Position numbers and translations under genes: made by a program. This document shows, one piece after another, positions 35,690-44,831 of a stretch of 64,000 nucleotides of DNA. Under the pieces are notes generated by a model. That model saw nothing but the letters and a program-made list of their open reading frames with translations, did no database searches and was not told the DNA's origin. This DNA comes from Verrucomicrobiota bacterium (GTDB lineage Bacteria; Verrucomicrobiota; Verrucomicrobiia; CAIQCK01): NCBI GenBank assembly GCA_016235595.1, contig JACRJX010000015.1:124001-188000 (forward strand). The letters are read 5' to 3'. Every line of letters starts with the position of its first letter. The stretch's first letter is position 1.

Positions 35690-36121
35690 TTATCGTCTTC
35701 CTCCCTTGCCACCGCCGCCGCCATGATGCGCCGCCCCGCGATCTTCGCGCCTCGATTCGTGACCCTGATGCGTGGACCCGCGATCCTGGTGCGTTGACTC
35801 CCGGCTGTGGTGTGCCGCCCCGTGATCTTCGCGCCTCGACTCGTGATCACGGCGCGTGGACCCGTGATCACGCTGCGCGGACTCACGGTGTGGGCGCTCG
35901 GAACGGCGACATTCACGATCTTCGCGCCCCCTGTCATCACGTGCATAGCTGTCCCCATAATCCGCGAAGCCGTAAACAGCGGAAGAGTCATCATAATACC
36001 TGCCACTTGGAAGACCGTCGCAGAAACTGCAGCCGAAACACGCACATCCCGCCAAGGCCGCCATCAGCGCAATCCTCAGCCTCCTTGTGATCTGCTGAAC
36101 CGGATTGTTCGCCTTGTTCAT
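35690..36121 (-). CDS. Low-complexity His/Arg/Asp/Glu-rich putative lipoprotein
   Basis: A 143-residue minus-strand frame. It starts with a basic N-terminus and a lipoprotein-like hydrophobic stretch ending in cysteines (ALMAALAGCACFGC). Residues 65-140 are dominated by repeats such as HESRREDHGAAHHSREST and HESRREDRGAAHHGG. At DNA level these give direct repeats between 35720 and 35890. The ordered switch from signal to repeats argues for a real gene; weak codon information and the repeats argue for caution. A metal- or polyanion-binding surface protein is possible. Confidence 0.5.
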   Translation of the reverse strand: MNKANNPVQQITRRLRIALMAALAGCACFGCSFCDGLPSGRYYDDSSAVYGFADYGDSYARDDRGREDRECRRSERPHRESAQRDHGSTRRDHESRREDHGAAHHSRESTHQDRGSTHQGHESRREDRGAAHHGGGGGKGGRR

Positions 36122-36411
36122 GCTGCACCTGTTCTGTAGACGGGAATCCTCCGAATCTATTCAATGATGTAACCAAATAGTTACCACTGCGCCTTCATTG
36201 CAACCCACGGCGCAAGGATGCAAGGATCGCGAGTCACGGACTGGCATTCGAGAGGACCGCAGCATGGCCGGCACAAGCCGGAGGCGTCGGGACGCTGTTG
36301 GAATATCGGCATTCAGGGTTCGTCCGTGGCTCCGCGCTGTCTTGATAAAGCAACGGCCCGTGCTGTCATATCAATCGGGTAGGAACTTCACCGGTTGAAA
36401 GGAACGCGACG
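36122..36411. other. Poorly coding stretch
   Basis: 290 bases (36122-36411) upstream of the doubtful small ORF at 36412, which is listed separately. It includes CGGCGCAAGGATGCAAGGATCG near 36209, another string of short degenerate units. I see no clear promoter, terminator or known gene. Confidence 0.4.
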
Positions 36412-36612
36412 ATGAGTTCTCGGGAGTTGCCCGCCATGATCACTGAGCGCGTCGAATACGATGGAAAGAGGGAGGTCGCAAACCCCAAACGGACCCAAGA
36501 CCATGCCGTAAGCCTTGACCTCGGTCTCCAGGCTCTTCGTCGCGCTACTCCACAAATCGATGTCGAACTTAAGTGTTCCAAAGGGAAAGACGCAAAGATG
36601 TGTAGCGTATAA
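36412..36612 (+). CDS. Doubtful small hypothetical ORF
   Basis: A 66-residue frame with a fair ribosome site (GAAAGGAACG at 36398-36407). The product begins MSSRELPAMITERVEYDGKR and has no signal, membrane segment or family match. It is the only candidate in a poorly coding stretch. It may be a relic. Confidence 0.3.
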   Translation: MSSRELPAMITERVEYDGKREVANPKRTQDHAVSLDLGLQALRRATPQIDVELKCSKGKDAKMCSV

Positions 36613-36732
36613 TGCCCAATGACCACGCTTTGAAGACGTGTTGCCGTTGTTTCTGCCGCTGTGGGGCTTCGGGTTTGACCTCGCATCTACCCCGCTGAAG
36701 GCGTATGATCGACCACAGTTCGAGGATCCGAC

Positions 36733-37386
36733 ATGCCAAATATCTGGGACAATCGGGCCAGGAAAAGGGGGGTGGTCTTTGTCAGTCTCGGGCTGGTCGC
36801 TGCATTATCGTTAACCGTGTCCCTGTATATATTCCATGAGTCTGAGGATGGAGTTCAAGCAGTCGCGCTGGGGCAAGGCGACACGCTGGCTGCAAAGTAC
36901 ATGAACGGGATGAGGGCGGAACTCATCTCTTTTTCCAGAAAACACCCTATCTTGCAGGGCATTGAACAAGATAATGTGGCCAATCTTACGGCCCAACCGC
37001 CTAATGTGTGTTCACTGTTTGACTGCGAAAAGGCCAAATTGTTGCGAGATGCCAGTTGCCATCTGTATTTTGCCAGGAACACTGTCAGGAAAGACTATCC
37101 CCAATTCAGCCTTTCGGAGCCGACAAGCAACGGCATATGTCTTAGCTCCATTGTCTCTACATCCAGGTACTTCGCAGTGACCACCTACATACTTGTGGAT
37201 GAGCATTGGGGTCTGCAAAATGGCAGAAACGAGCTGCACATATCCTACAAGCTGGAACTCGGCGAGAATCTCAAACGTCTTGATGCGCCGATTCGGAAAA
37301 TCCTTCGTCGATACTTGAAAGCCCTGCGCGATGACATCTTCAAACAGGGCGAGTGGGTTGAAATGGAGCACACACAACGCCGATAA
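36733..37386 (+). CDS. Hypothetical membrane-anchored protein
   Basis: A 217-residue protein with one N-terminal membrane segment (GVVFVSLGLVAALSLTVSLYIF, about 13-34) and a mixed alpha/beta exported or periplasmic domain with four cysteines around residues 92-140. The end is basic and helical (RKILRRYLKALRDDIFKQ). I do not recognise the family. Base composition here is lower in GC than in flanking genes, as is the whole 36.4-38 kb stretch, so this block could have been acquired separately. ATG 36733 has only a weak upstream GAGGA. Confidence 0.6.
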   Translation: MPNIWDNRARKRGVVFVSLGLVAALSLTVSLYIFHESEDGVQAVALGQGDTLAAKYMNGMRAELISFSRKHPILQGIEQDNVANLTAQPPNVCSLFDCEKAKLLRDASCHLYFARNTVRKDYPQFSLSEPTSNGICLSSIVSTSRYFAVTTYILVDEHWGLQNGRNELHISYKLELGENLKRLDAPIRKILRRYLKALRDDIFKQGEWVEMEHTQRR

Positions 37387-37471
37387 GCGGCAATAGCACC
37401 ATGACCCCACGGAACAAATGCCAAGGTGATGCCAGGAACTGGAGATAATTCTCAGCACTCGGTGACCCACC

Positions 37472-37657
37472 ATGCCCCGCCTTATCAAGACGACACTACC
37501 GCTTCTGATATTCATGGTGCCGGGCGTGTCCGTGGCCGCCGAGCCCACACTGTATGATTGGATTATGGAACATGGCAGAGCAGGTTTGGTTGGGGCGCTA
37601 ATAATCCTAGGCCACTTTGCTCCGCTGTCTCCACAGCCTCCCCCGTATTCGCTCTAG
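37472..37657 (+). CDS. Small exported hypothetical protein (uncertain)
   Basis: A 61-residue frame with a signal-like N-terminus (LIKTTLPLLIFMVPGVSVAAE) and a second hydrophobic stretch (AGLVGALIILGHFAP). It could be a truncated membrane protein or a small secreted peptide. No ribosome site is evident and no family is recognised. Confidence 0.35.
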   Translation: MPRLIKTTLPLLIFMVPGVSVAAEPTLYDWIMEHGRAGLVGALIILGHFAPLSPQPPPYSL

Positions 37658-38005
37658 GATTCCGCTCCAGTTCATCCAGAGATCGAGTGGCGATTGTGGT
37701 TCGCTTGAGGATTGCAGTTGGAAGACATTAGGGAGGACGTCGGGTGGACCCAAAAGGCGCTTGAAGAGGGGTTCAAGGCCATCCCACGCCCGCTGAACTT
37801 GCTGCTGTGCTGATCAAGGCTGGACAGGACAATCCAATAATTCGCAATCGTGAAAAACGGCATCCTTCACCTGAATCGTTTTCACAGCTTTTCTCCATTG
37901 ATGGGAATTCACCTTTTCATGATCATCGTCGTCAGAGTTGTCTTTCCGTCCGCTTTCGCTACCATCCGCGCCACGAATTTGTAAATCACTGAGAAAGGAA
38001 TTGAG
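37658..38005. other. Intergenic stretch, nothing recognised
   Basis: 348 bases with no convincing frame. The last 20 bases carry the ribosome site of the flavodoxin-type gene (GAGAAAGGAATTGAG). Confidence 0.5.
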
Positions 38006-38557
38006 ATGAAAGCGTTCTGCGTTTTGGGCAGTCCCCGGCAAGAGGGCAACACCGCCAAGGTGCTGGGATGGATCGAGGATGAACTGCGGTCGGGCGATTA
38101 CGCCGTCGTGCGCCTCAACCTCGGCAACGGCGTTCTCTCGCCCTGCCGCGAGTGTTACGCCTGCAAGAAGGTGGCCGACGCGCCCGGTTGCTCGCAGGAT
38201 GACCGCGGCAACAGCATCTTCCTCGAGATGATGACGTCCGACCTGATCGTGTTCGCGTCGCCGATCTTCTGTTGGGGCGTCTCGGCGCAATTGAAGGCGC
38301 TGCTGGACCGCGCGTTCTGTCTGCTGAAGGAGGATGAGCGGTTGTTGCTGGCCGGCAAACGCATGGCGCTGGTGGCCACGGGCGCCGGCGCGATCAAGGA
38401 CAACCTCGATCTACTAGTACCGCCCTATCAGACGTTCGCCAAATATTTCAAATGCAAGGATGTCGGCACTCTGTTGATCCCCGGCTGCACCACGCCCGAC
38501 AAGCTCAACGGCGACGTGGAGAAACGCGCGCGGAAGTTCGGGCGCAGTCTGGTGTAG
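38006..38557 (+). CDS. Flavodoxin-fold NAD(P)H-dependent oxidoreductase with Cys cluster
   Basis: A 183-residue cytoplasmic flavoprotein. The FMN phosphate loop is LGSPRQEGNTAKV, and IVFASPIFCWGVSAQLKALLDR is the NADPH-dependent FMN reductase block. Between them is a cysteine group, C47-x2-C50-x2-C53-x8-C62, followed by DDRG. It matches the iron-sulfur flavoprotein subgroup, where such cysteines bind a 4Fe-4S cluster, so electron transfer through cluster and FMN is likely. The site AAAGGAATTGAG precedes ATG 38006. The gene stands alone. Confidence 0.87.
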   Translation: MKAFCVLGSPRQEGNTAKVLGWIEDELRSGDYAVVRLNLGNGVLSPCRECYACKKVADAPGCSQDDRGNSIFLEMMTSDLIVFASPIFCWGVSAQLKALLDRAFCLLKEDERLLLAGKRMALVATGAGAIKDNLDLLVPPYQTFAKYFKCKDVGTLLIPGCTTPDKLNGDVEKRARKFGRSLV

Positions 38558-38795
38558 GATGGAAGAGGCCGCGTCACGGCGCGGCGCGGCGGCGAAACTC
38601 GCGCGCCGGCCCGATTTTTCGACCACCCGAGTCCGGCGGGTGAACCGTTGAGCCACCGGAAAATCTTGCGAGTGCGAATCGAGGTGCCGTAGGATGTCGA
38701 AACGACCCCAAGCGCAGGCTGAATCATTCGACCGCACGTGTTCGATCTGTCCGCGCGGCCGGTCACGCAACCAAACGAGATTGGAGAACCGATAC

Positions 38796-39869
38796 ATGAC
38801 GAACCCCTGGCGTGGAACTGCAGCCTTGTTGGTGTTCTTTGCTTCAGCGCCGCTCTTCGCGGCGTCCGGCCCCCTGGCGTTTTCCGTCGATAAGAAAACG
38901 CAGAGCTACACGATCACCGAGCGGGGCCGGCCGGTGTTGACCTATCGTTTCGGAGAGGTCCCGTTCCCGGACGGAATCAAGACGCCTCATTTCAGCAAGC
39001 GCGACACACCTTACGACGGCGCGTACTTCACCGACGGAAGCCAATACGGCGGCGCGCGCAGCGATTACATCTATCCGCTCTACGGTTTCAACGGCGAGAC
39101 GCTCACCGCCGACTACCCGAAGGATCATCTGCACCACCGGAGTCTCTGGTGGAGCTGGTGCGAGGTCCGCAAGAACGACAAGATCGGCGATATCTGGGCC
39201 GTCTGCAAAATCCGCGCCTATCCGGTCAAGATCACCCAAATGGAAGCCAGCGCCGGTGGCGCCGTGTTGCAGGCGGTGAACGTCTGGCGATACGACGACG
39301 ACCCGGCCGATGTGGTGAAGGAGACCGCCACGATTCGTGTCTCGAAAACCGAAGGTGCGCAGGGAGCCAGGTGCCGCACGGTGGATGTCGATGTCAGGCT
39401 CGAGGCGTTGGTGGACGGCATGGCGATCACCGGGCGTCAGAAGGTTGATTACGGTGGCTACGGCGGCATGTCGGTCCGGCTGAACCCGGCTATGAAGGAG
39501 TTTTCGATTCGCGCGGTGCATCCGAATCCGGACAAGTGGCGCGGCGATGATGCCGCGTTCGTGGAACGGGTGGCCGATCCGGCGTTCGGCAACGCCGCCT
39601 GGATGGCGATCTTCGGCAAGTATCCCGCCGACGGGATCGAGACTCCCGGTTTCACAACCGTCATGATGTTCGAGTCGAAGGCCACGCCGCTTGCGCCGAA
39701 CAATTTCCGTTATTACCGCTCGACCTGCATTTCGCTGGCCTTCCCCGGCAAGACGATTGTGCCGCTCCCGAAGGGCAAGCCGCTCGACTACAACACCCGC
39801 TTTGTGATCCGGGAGGGAAAGACAACCCTCCAGCAGGAGAAAGCGGCGTGGGACGCTTATCATCGCTAG
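38796..39869 (+). CDS. Exported DUF6807 (PmoA-like) protein
   Basis: A 357-residue secreted protein starting at ATG 38796 with the signal WRGTAALLVFFASAPLFAAS. PPC/PVC PmoA-like features are RPVLTYRFGEVPFPDG, FTDGSQYGGARSDYIYPLYG, DYPKDHLHHRSLWWSWCEVR and GYGGMSVRLNPAMKEF. This family, once named after methane monooxygenase subunit A, is unrelated to that enzyme and occurs in glycan-degrading loci of PVC bacteria and Bacteroidetes. Its biochemical role is unknown. It is followed 136 bases later by another exported carbohydrate-associated protein. Confidence 0.82.
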   Translation: MTNPWRGTAALLVFFASAPLFAASGPLAFSVDKKTQSYTITERGRPVLTYRFGEVPFPDGIKTPHFSKRDTPYDGAYFTDGSQYGGARSDYIYPLYGFNGETLTADYPKDHLHHRSLWWSWCEVRKNDKIGDIWAVCKIRAYPVKITQMEASAGGAVLQAVNVWRYDDDPADVVKETATIRVSKTEGAQGARCRTVDVDVRLEALVDGMAITGRQKVDYGGYGGMSVRLNPAMKEFSIRAVHPNPDKWRGDDAAFVERVADPAFGNAAWMAIFGKYPADGIETPGFTTVMMFESKATPLAPNNFRYYRSTCISLAFPGKTIVPLPKGKPLDYNTRFVIREGKTTLQQEKAAWDAYHR

Positions 39870-40005
39870 TTGTGAAACAGATCGGCGTCATCTTCCCGGG
39901 CCACGGCGAACGTCGGAACACCGGGCGGTCTGTGCCGCGCTCACACCGGGCGATCTTCGAACCCGCGGGCATCAGCGCCTTCGCTGCGCAGACCTCACCC
40001 GAACC

Positions 40006-40995
40006 ATGAAACTCATTTATGCAGCCGCTCTACTCATCGCCGGCAGCCTGTGCGCCGGCGAAAACAAAGGCCCCCAGACACCCGTGAAAACATCGCACGT
40101 GGAATTTTTCGGTTACAAGGATTGCCTTCGTCTTGAAAACGGCGAGGCGCGGCTGACCGTCTGCCCGCAAGCCGGCGGGCGCGTGTTGGAGTATGCGTGG
40201 CGCGGACAAAACGCGCTGCATCTGAATCCCTCGCAGCAGGGCTGGCTGCGCCAACCCGGCGTGACCCCGGTGGACCCTTGCGGCGGACGGCTGGACATCG
40301 GCCCCGAACGCGTCATCGCGCCGCATCCGGATTTGTGGCTGGGTGATTGGACCGGGGAATTCACCGGCGACGGGAAGATCAGGCTCACCAGCGTGCGCGA
40401 CAAGGCCACGGGCATCCGGCTGACGCGCGAGTTTGCCCTGACGGCCGGCTCGTCGGTGGTGCGATGCGAGCAGCGCATGACCAACGAATCCGACAAGCCG
40501 GTGAGTTGCTGTCATTGGAGCCGGACGCTCGCCGTCGGGGGCGGGATCGTGCTGGTTCCGTTGACGCCGGGCAGCCGGTTCCCGAAGAGCTATCTCATGT
40601 ATGGGCCGGGACCGGTGATGAACTTCCAGCCGGAAGACCCGAACATCCGGATTCGGGACGGTTTTCTGGAGGTGCTCGGCACGCCGGCAAACCCGAAGCT
40701 GGGCATGGATTCGCATGCCGGCTGGTTTTGCTACCTGATGCGCAACGATCTGATGTTCGTCAAACGGTTCCCCGTGTATCCTGACCGGGTGTATTCTGAA
40801 ATGGCCGGGCTGACGATTTCGATTTGGTATTTCAAGAAAGAGATGTGCGAACTGGAGCCGATCGGGCCGCGCGAGACGCTCGCGCCGGGCGCCTCGGCTT
40901 CCTACACGGAGGAGTGGGAGTTGAAGCCGTTCGCATTTCCCGCCGATGGAGTGGGGGTTGACCTTGGAGCCGTCACGCGAGCCGCGGGCCGGTAA
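40006..40995 (+). CDS. Exported DUF4380/mutarotase-like protein
   Basis: A 329-residue secreted protein with the short signal MKLIYAAALLIAGSLCAGE. The body reads as a galactose-mutarotase-like beta-sandwich: LENGEARLTVCPQAGGRVLEY, LTREFALTAGSSVVRCEQRM, and NESDKPVSCCHWSRTLAVGG. The first block matches the DUF4380 start (a fold shared with aldose 1-epimerases). Catalytic residues are not evident to me. Together with the neighbouring DUF6807 gene and the convergent glycoside-hydrolase operon it fits periplasmic sugar processing. Confidence 0.75.
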   Translation: MKLIYAAALLIAGSLCAGENKGPQTPVKTSHVEFFGYKDCLRLENGEARLTVCPQAGGRVLEYAWRGQNALHLNPSQQGWLRQPGVTPVDPCGGRLDIGPERVIAPHPDLWLGDWTGEFTGDGKIRLTSVRDKATGIRLTREFALTAGSSVVRCEQRMTNESDKPVSCCHWSRTLAVGGGIVLVPLTPGSRFPKSYLMYGPGPVMNFQPEDPNIRIRDGFLEVLGTPANPKLGMDSHAGWFCYLMRNDLMFVKRFPVYPDRVYSEMAGLTISIWYFKKEMCELEPIGPRETLAPGASASYTEEWELKPFAFPADGVGVDLGAVTRAAGR

Positions 40996-41030
40996 GGTTC
41001 ATCGTGATCGGGTTTGCAGCGGATCTACAG

Positions 41031-42470
41031 TTATTTCCGGAAAGTGATTTCGCTGACAAACGGTCCAACTTGAACGCAGGGAGAATCCCGGACGATGGGT
41101 TTGCCGAAGTAGGTGATGCGCTCGAAGGACAACCCGCTGACGTTATGCTTCTCGCTGTCGCCCAACATATAGAGCAGCCCCCGGAAATCGCCCGGCTCGC
41201 CGGTAACCTGGATGTTCTTGAAGGAGCAGTTCCGCAACATGCCAGGCTCGGGTTTCTTGAACGGTCCGTAAGTGCAACGCATGGGCTTGGCCATCAGCAC
41301 GATGGTGTCCTGCCCGCTTGAATGAATCCGGAGGCCGTCGAAGTGGCAGTCCTCCATCATCATATTCTGGTTGGGCTGCAGCCAGATGATCGCATTGGCC
41401 CAGTATTGCGTGGGGAGCTTGACGTTCTTGCTGTAGTGCAGCACGTCGATGTTACGGGCGCGGATGTTCCGCATGCCCTCGGTCTCGCATTCGTAGCCGA
41501 TGCGGAAGATGTTGGCGACATCGGTCCAGAACACGCAATCCTCGATGAGGATGTCCTCACAGGGCCGCGTCATCTTCGCCAGACCCTTGATCGCGATGCA
41601 GTCGTCCTGCGTCCGGAAGAAGCAGTTCCGAACGGTGGCGTGTTGCGTGTTGACCAGGTCCAGCGCGTCATCGTTGATCATGCGGGAACCGCATATCTTC
41701 ACGTTGTCGATCGCAACGCGTTCGCAATTCCAGGTCACGAAGGTCCAGCTCCAGGGATTGCGGATGATGATGTCGCGGACCGAAAGGTCCTGGCAATCCC
41801 GGCAGTCCAGCGGATATCGCCCCGGCCCTTTGAAACGGGGGGATTCCTCGCCGGCAAGAATGCCGCGGCCCCGGATCGTGATGTTTTTGCCCTTGGCAAC
41901 CACGCAGCCTTTGACCACCGCGCCGCCGGCCAGGTAGAGCGTCTGGTTGTCGGTCAGGCTGATCTTGCCCGGGCGATGGACGCCCGCGGGGAAGTAAACC
42001 ACGTTGGGATCGCCGGGCTTCGGCGCGCCAGTCTCGATTGCATTCCCAAAAAGGAGCAGGGGCTTGATCCGTCCGTTCCGCTCCACCGAGATGCGGAAGG
42101 GCGCGTCCGCCACAAGCGTGATCTCCTTGGGGCCGTTCCGTTCGAGCCGGACTCCGAAACGCGCCGGCTGAATCTGGACGTTGTCCAACGGCAGCGCCGA
42201 CGTCACGCGGACGGCCGCCTTTCCGGAAAAATCGAAGGACGCGAAAGAGTAGTCGCCTTCAAAATATTGGCTCTGCGCGGCGTAGACGTCCACCGGCTTG
42301 CCGTTCACGGTGACGGCGTAGTCGCCGGTGATCGCCTCCCCCGGCGGGGCCGGGTAGGTCGTGACGTCGGCGCGGGCGGGCGACGGCACGGATGCGAGCG
42401 GCAGAACGAGCGAGAGAACCAGACTCCTGACTGTGGCAACCGGATTACTCATGGGTGAATTTATCTTCAT
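41031..42470 (-). CDS. Exported right-handed beta-helix hydrolase, GH28-like
   Basis: A 479-residue secreted protein. After a signal peptide (to about residue 34) and a beta-sandwich N-domain comes a parallel beta-helix with pectinase-type rungs: ITIRGRGILAGEES, LSVRDIIIRNPWSWTFV, VAIDNVKICGSRMINDDALDLVNTQHATV. The NDDALD and QDDCIAIKG motifs hold the paired aspartates expected of inverting GH28-type catalysis. Polygalacturonase or a related polysaccharide hydrolase is likely, exact substrate unknown. Its start at 42470 is supported by a 4-base ATGA overlap with the micro-ORF upstream. It is the last gene of the minus-strand operon. Confidence 0.82.
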   Translation of the reverse strand: MKINSPMSNPVATVRSLVLSLVLPLASVPSPARADVTTYPAPPGEAITGDYAVTVNGKPVDVYAAQSQYFEGDYSFASFDFSGKAAVRVTSALPLDNVQIQPARFGVRLERNGPKEITLVADAPFRISVERNGRIKPLLLFGNAIETGAPKPGDPNVVYFPAGVHRPGKISLTDNQTLYLAGGAVVKGCVVAKGKNITIRGRGILAGEESPRFKGPGRYPLDCRDCQDLSVRDIIIRNPWSWTFVTWNCERVAIDNVKICGSRMINDDALDLVNTQHATVRNCFFRTQDDCIAIKGLAKMTRPCEDILIEDCVFWTDVANIFRIGYECETEGMRNIRARNIDVLHYSKNVKLPTQYWANAIIWLQPNQNMMMEDCHFDGLRIHSSGQDTIVLMAKPMRCTYGPFKKPEPGMLRNCSFKNIQVTGEPGDFRGLLYMLGDSEKHNVSGLSFERITYFGKPIVRDSPCVQVGPFVSEITFRK

Positions 42471-42583
42471 TGGAAATCAACCGTCGCGCGTTGTTGTTTA
42501 TGGTTTCTTCTTTGCAGGATAAACGAGGCTCCGAAGGCGATGACGCCTTGTCGCAGAAAATGACGGCGCGCTATTTCAGTCAT
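42467..42583 (-). CDS. Orphan twin-arginine signal micro-ORF (38 residues)
   Basis: On the minus strand a 38-residue frame begins at 42583 with the strong ribosome site AGAAAGGAA. It reads as a Tat signal (IARRHFLRQGVIAFGASFIL) and stops after a short polar tail. Its ATG overlaps the stop of the DUF6259 gene (ATGA), and its stop overlaps the ATG of the GH28-like gene (ATGA), so three genes are coupled. Either it is the surviving signal of a gene whose body was deleted, kept because it couples translation, or it is a true small protein. Confidence 0.6.
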   Translation of the reverse strand: MTEIARRHFLRQGVIAFGASFILQRRNHKQQRATVDFQ

Positions 42584-44793
42584 GGAAAGGTTCCTTTCTG
42601 TTTCCAGATCAGCAATCGGAGCGTTTGAGGAGGCAGGGCGGCAAACGGTTCGACGGAAGCCTGCTCCGGGTCCGAGACCGAAACAAACTCCGCTTCCGGC
42701 ACGGCGAGCTTGAAGGCGGAGGGTTTGTCCGATGTGTTCCAGAGCACCACGCCCAACAGGTTCCCGCAGCGATAGCCTTTGGCCACAATGCCCGATCCCG
42801 AGCAGGTGAAACCATCGTTGTCAATGAACCTGCCGGTCATCAGCAACGCGGCGTTCTTCTTCTGGAATTCCGCGACGCGTTTCATATACGCGGCGGTTTC
42901 CTGGAACGGCAGGGTCTGCATCGCGGTGACGTCGGGTTTCTCCACGATCTTCCCGTAGTCCTCCACGGCGGGAGCGCGGCCATTCAGAAGATAATCCTGG
43001 TCGGGCGCGTAGCGGGTTTCGATTTCCAGACGCCAGCCGTAGGCGCAGGTGTAGTTGGCCATCGGGCGGGGCAGAAGCGGCGACGGGAACCGGACCGTGC
43101 AGGCGGCTTCCGGATAAGTGTAACGTGCCATCTCGGGGAAGATGCCGTTCATGTCCGGCGCGGCTTGTTGCTGGGCAATCCGGTCGGCGGAGTCCTTGAA
43201 GATTCCCAACAAGTAACCGTGGAAGTATGAGATCGAGTCCAGGATGCTGTCGAAGAAGCCCTCGGTCATGATCACGAAGTCCGGATTCGCGTCCTTCATC
43301 GTGCGGGCAATCTGGCGGAGCATCTCGCGGCGGTCGTCCTCATAGACCATCGAGGGCACGGGGTGGCCGTGGCCTTCGGCGTAGCAGGGCAGGGGACCGC
43401 GCCCGCCGAGTTGGTCGAAGAGAATGCCGTCGGCGCCCAGGCGGTTCGCCTGCATCGCAAGCGACAGCAGGCGCTCGCGCCAGCGTTTCGTGACGCTGCA
43501 CCCGATGTCGAAATGATACCCGGGCGTGTCCTGATATTTGCGCCAGAATTCCTGGACGGTTTGCCCGTCCTTCTGGGTGACGGCCAGATGACGGCCGGTG
43601 TCGGTCCAATAGGCGGTGCCCCGCTCGATCAGTTGGCCGTTGGCGTAGAGAACGACCCGTTTGCCGCGGGCATGGGCTTTCTTGATTCCCTCGCGCAACG
43701 CCTCTTCGCCGCCCATGAGGGGGCAGGGATTGTAGTCGGGATAAAGATGATCGTGTCCGCCGTATCCCCAGCCGAACAGCCCGAGAATGTCGAGGCCCCG
43801 CTGGCCGGCAAGCTCGCTGAGCTTGTCGAGCGTGTTGTAGGGCCAGACGATGTCGCCGTTCTGCTGCTTGAGGATGGCGAGCAACCAGCCGCTGGCGGTC
43901 TGCACCCATGCCGGTTTCTCGATCGGCTTGCGCACCGAGTCAACCCACGCCCGATAGACTCGCGCCGCCACATGCCAGTCGCCCGCGTAAGGTTTCACGA
44001 TCATCTTTGGAATCGCGACCCGCTGGCCGGGATGCACGAAGAACTGGTATTCGATCATGGCGGAAAAGGTCTTGCTGTGGGGATCGTGCCAGACCCTCAA
44101 TGCCTTGGAGCCGCACCGCGCGTCGTGGCTCCCGAAGTACAGCCCGTGCGACGCTCCCGCGAGGGCAAACCACGACATCGTGCCTGCCGCGCTGGGATAA
44201 TAGGCCGTGACCGCCATGTATCTGCCTTGCTTGCGCCAGGGCCATGCGGCTTTCCCGTCCGGCGGAAGCTGGCAAACCCGGCAGCCGAATCCAATGGGCA
44301 TGAGCAGCGGTGTTTTCGACAACTCCGCCTGGATGCCGCTCAATACCGGCCCCCGGAAATCCCGGATGATCCACTCGCGTGTTCCGTTGCGAATCTCCCC
44401 GGCGATCTCGAAACGGTCGCCGCAACCGCGCACCGTCAGCGTCAGCGCGATGTCCAACTGTTTCTTCCCGTCGAGCAGGTGGCTGTAGGTGAGCGTCAGG
44501 CCGTCCTTCGTCTCCGCCACGTTCGGGGAAGGTTGAGTCCGGCTTTCCAGGCGGAGTTCGTTCTGGAGTCCGCCGCCTCGCGCGGGCTCCAGCGTCATGT
44601 TCCAAACAGGGTCGTCCGTGGCCCGGCTCGCGAGGCACTCCGCCGATGAGGGAACGAGGCTGAATCCCTTCGCGTCCCACCGCAACTCGGCGGCGGGAAT
44701 CGTGGCCCGATGCGTTGGCTGCGCGAACGCGCCCGGGCATGGCAGGCTGATCGCGGCCAGCATCAACAACTGTTTCACGTTACGGGTCGCCAT
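42580..44793 (-). CDS. Exported glycoside-hydrolase-like protein, DUF6259
   Basis: A 737-residue secreted protein. It has a signal peptide (VKQLLMLAAISLPCPGAFAQ), an N-terminal beta-sandwich, then a TIM-barrel region: DILGLFGWGYGGHDHLYPDY, KRVVLYANGQLIERGTAYW, LGADGILFDQLGGRGP and NPDFVIMTEGFFDSIL. GILFDQLG and VIMTEGFF place an Asp and a Glu at strand ends, suitable as nucleophile and acid. A C-terminal sandwich follows. The plan fits the DUF6259 family seen in Verrucomicrobia, related in layout to GH101/GH36-type enzymes. The ribosome site GGAAAG precedes ATG 44793; the GH36 gene is 38 bases upstream. Confidence 0.72.
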   Translation of the reverse strand: MATRNVKQLLMLAAISLPCPGAFAQPTHRATIPAAELRWDAKGFSLVPSSAECLASRATDDPVWNMTLEPARGGGLQNELRLESRTQPSPNVAETKDGLTLTYSHLLDGKKQLDIALTLTVRGCGDRFEIAGEIRNGTREWIIRDFRGPVLSGIQAELSKTPLLMPIGFGCRVCQLPPDGKAAWPWRKQGRYMAVTAYYPSAAGTMSWFALAGASHGLYFGSHDARCGSKALRVWHDPHSKTFSAMIEYQFFVHPGQRVAIPKMIVKPYAGDWHVAARVYRAWVDSVRKPIEKPAWVQTASGWLLAILKQQNGDIVWPYNTLDKLSELAGQRGLDILGLFGWGYGGHDHLYPDYNPCPLMGGEEALREGIKKAHARGKRVVLYANGQLIERGTAYWTDTGRHLAVTQKDGQTVQEFWRKYQDTPGYHFDIGCSVTKRWRERLLSLAMQANRLGADGILFDQLGGRGPLPCYAEGHGHPVPSMVYEDDRREMLRQIARTMKDANPDFVIMTEGFFDSILDSISYFHGYLLGIFKDSADRIAQQQAAPDMNGIFPEMARYTYPEAACTVRFPSPLLPRPMANYTCAYGWRLEIETRYAPDQDYLLNGRAPAVEDYGKIVEKPDVTAMQTLPFQETAAYMKRVAEFQKKNAALLMTGRFIDNDGFTCSGSGIVAKGYRCGNLLGVVLWNTSDKPSAFKLAVPEAEFVSVSDPEQASVEPFAALPPQTLRLLIWKQKGTFP

Positions 44794-44831
44794 CTCACTT
44801 TCCTTTCGTCATCCCGCTTTCGCGGCGCGCG

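Noticed and set aside
38796-39869. Methane monooxygenase subunit (because of the PmoA label)
   Set aside because: The protein is a soluble exported protein without the membrane helices or metal ligands of particulate methane monooxygenase.
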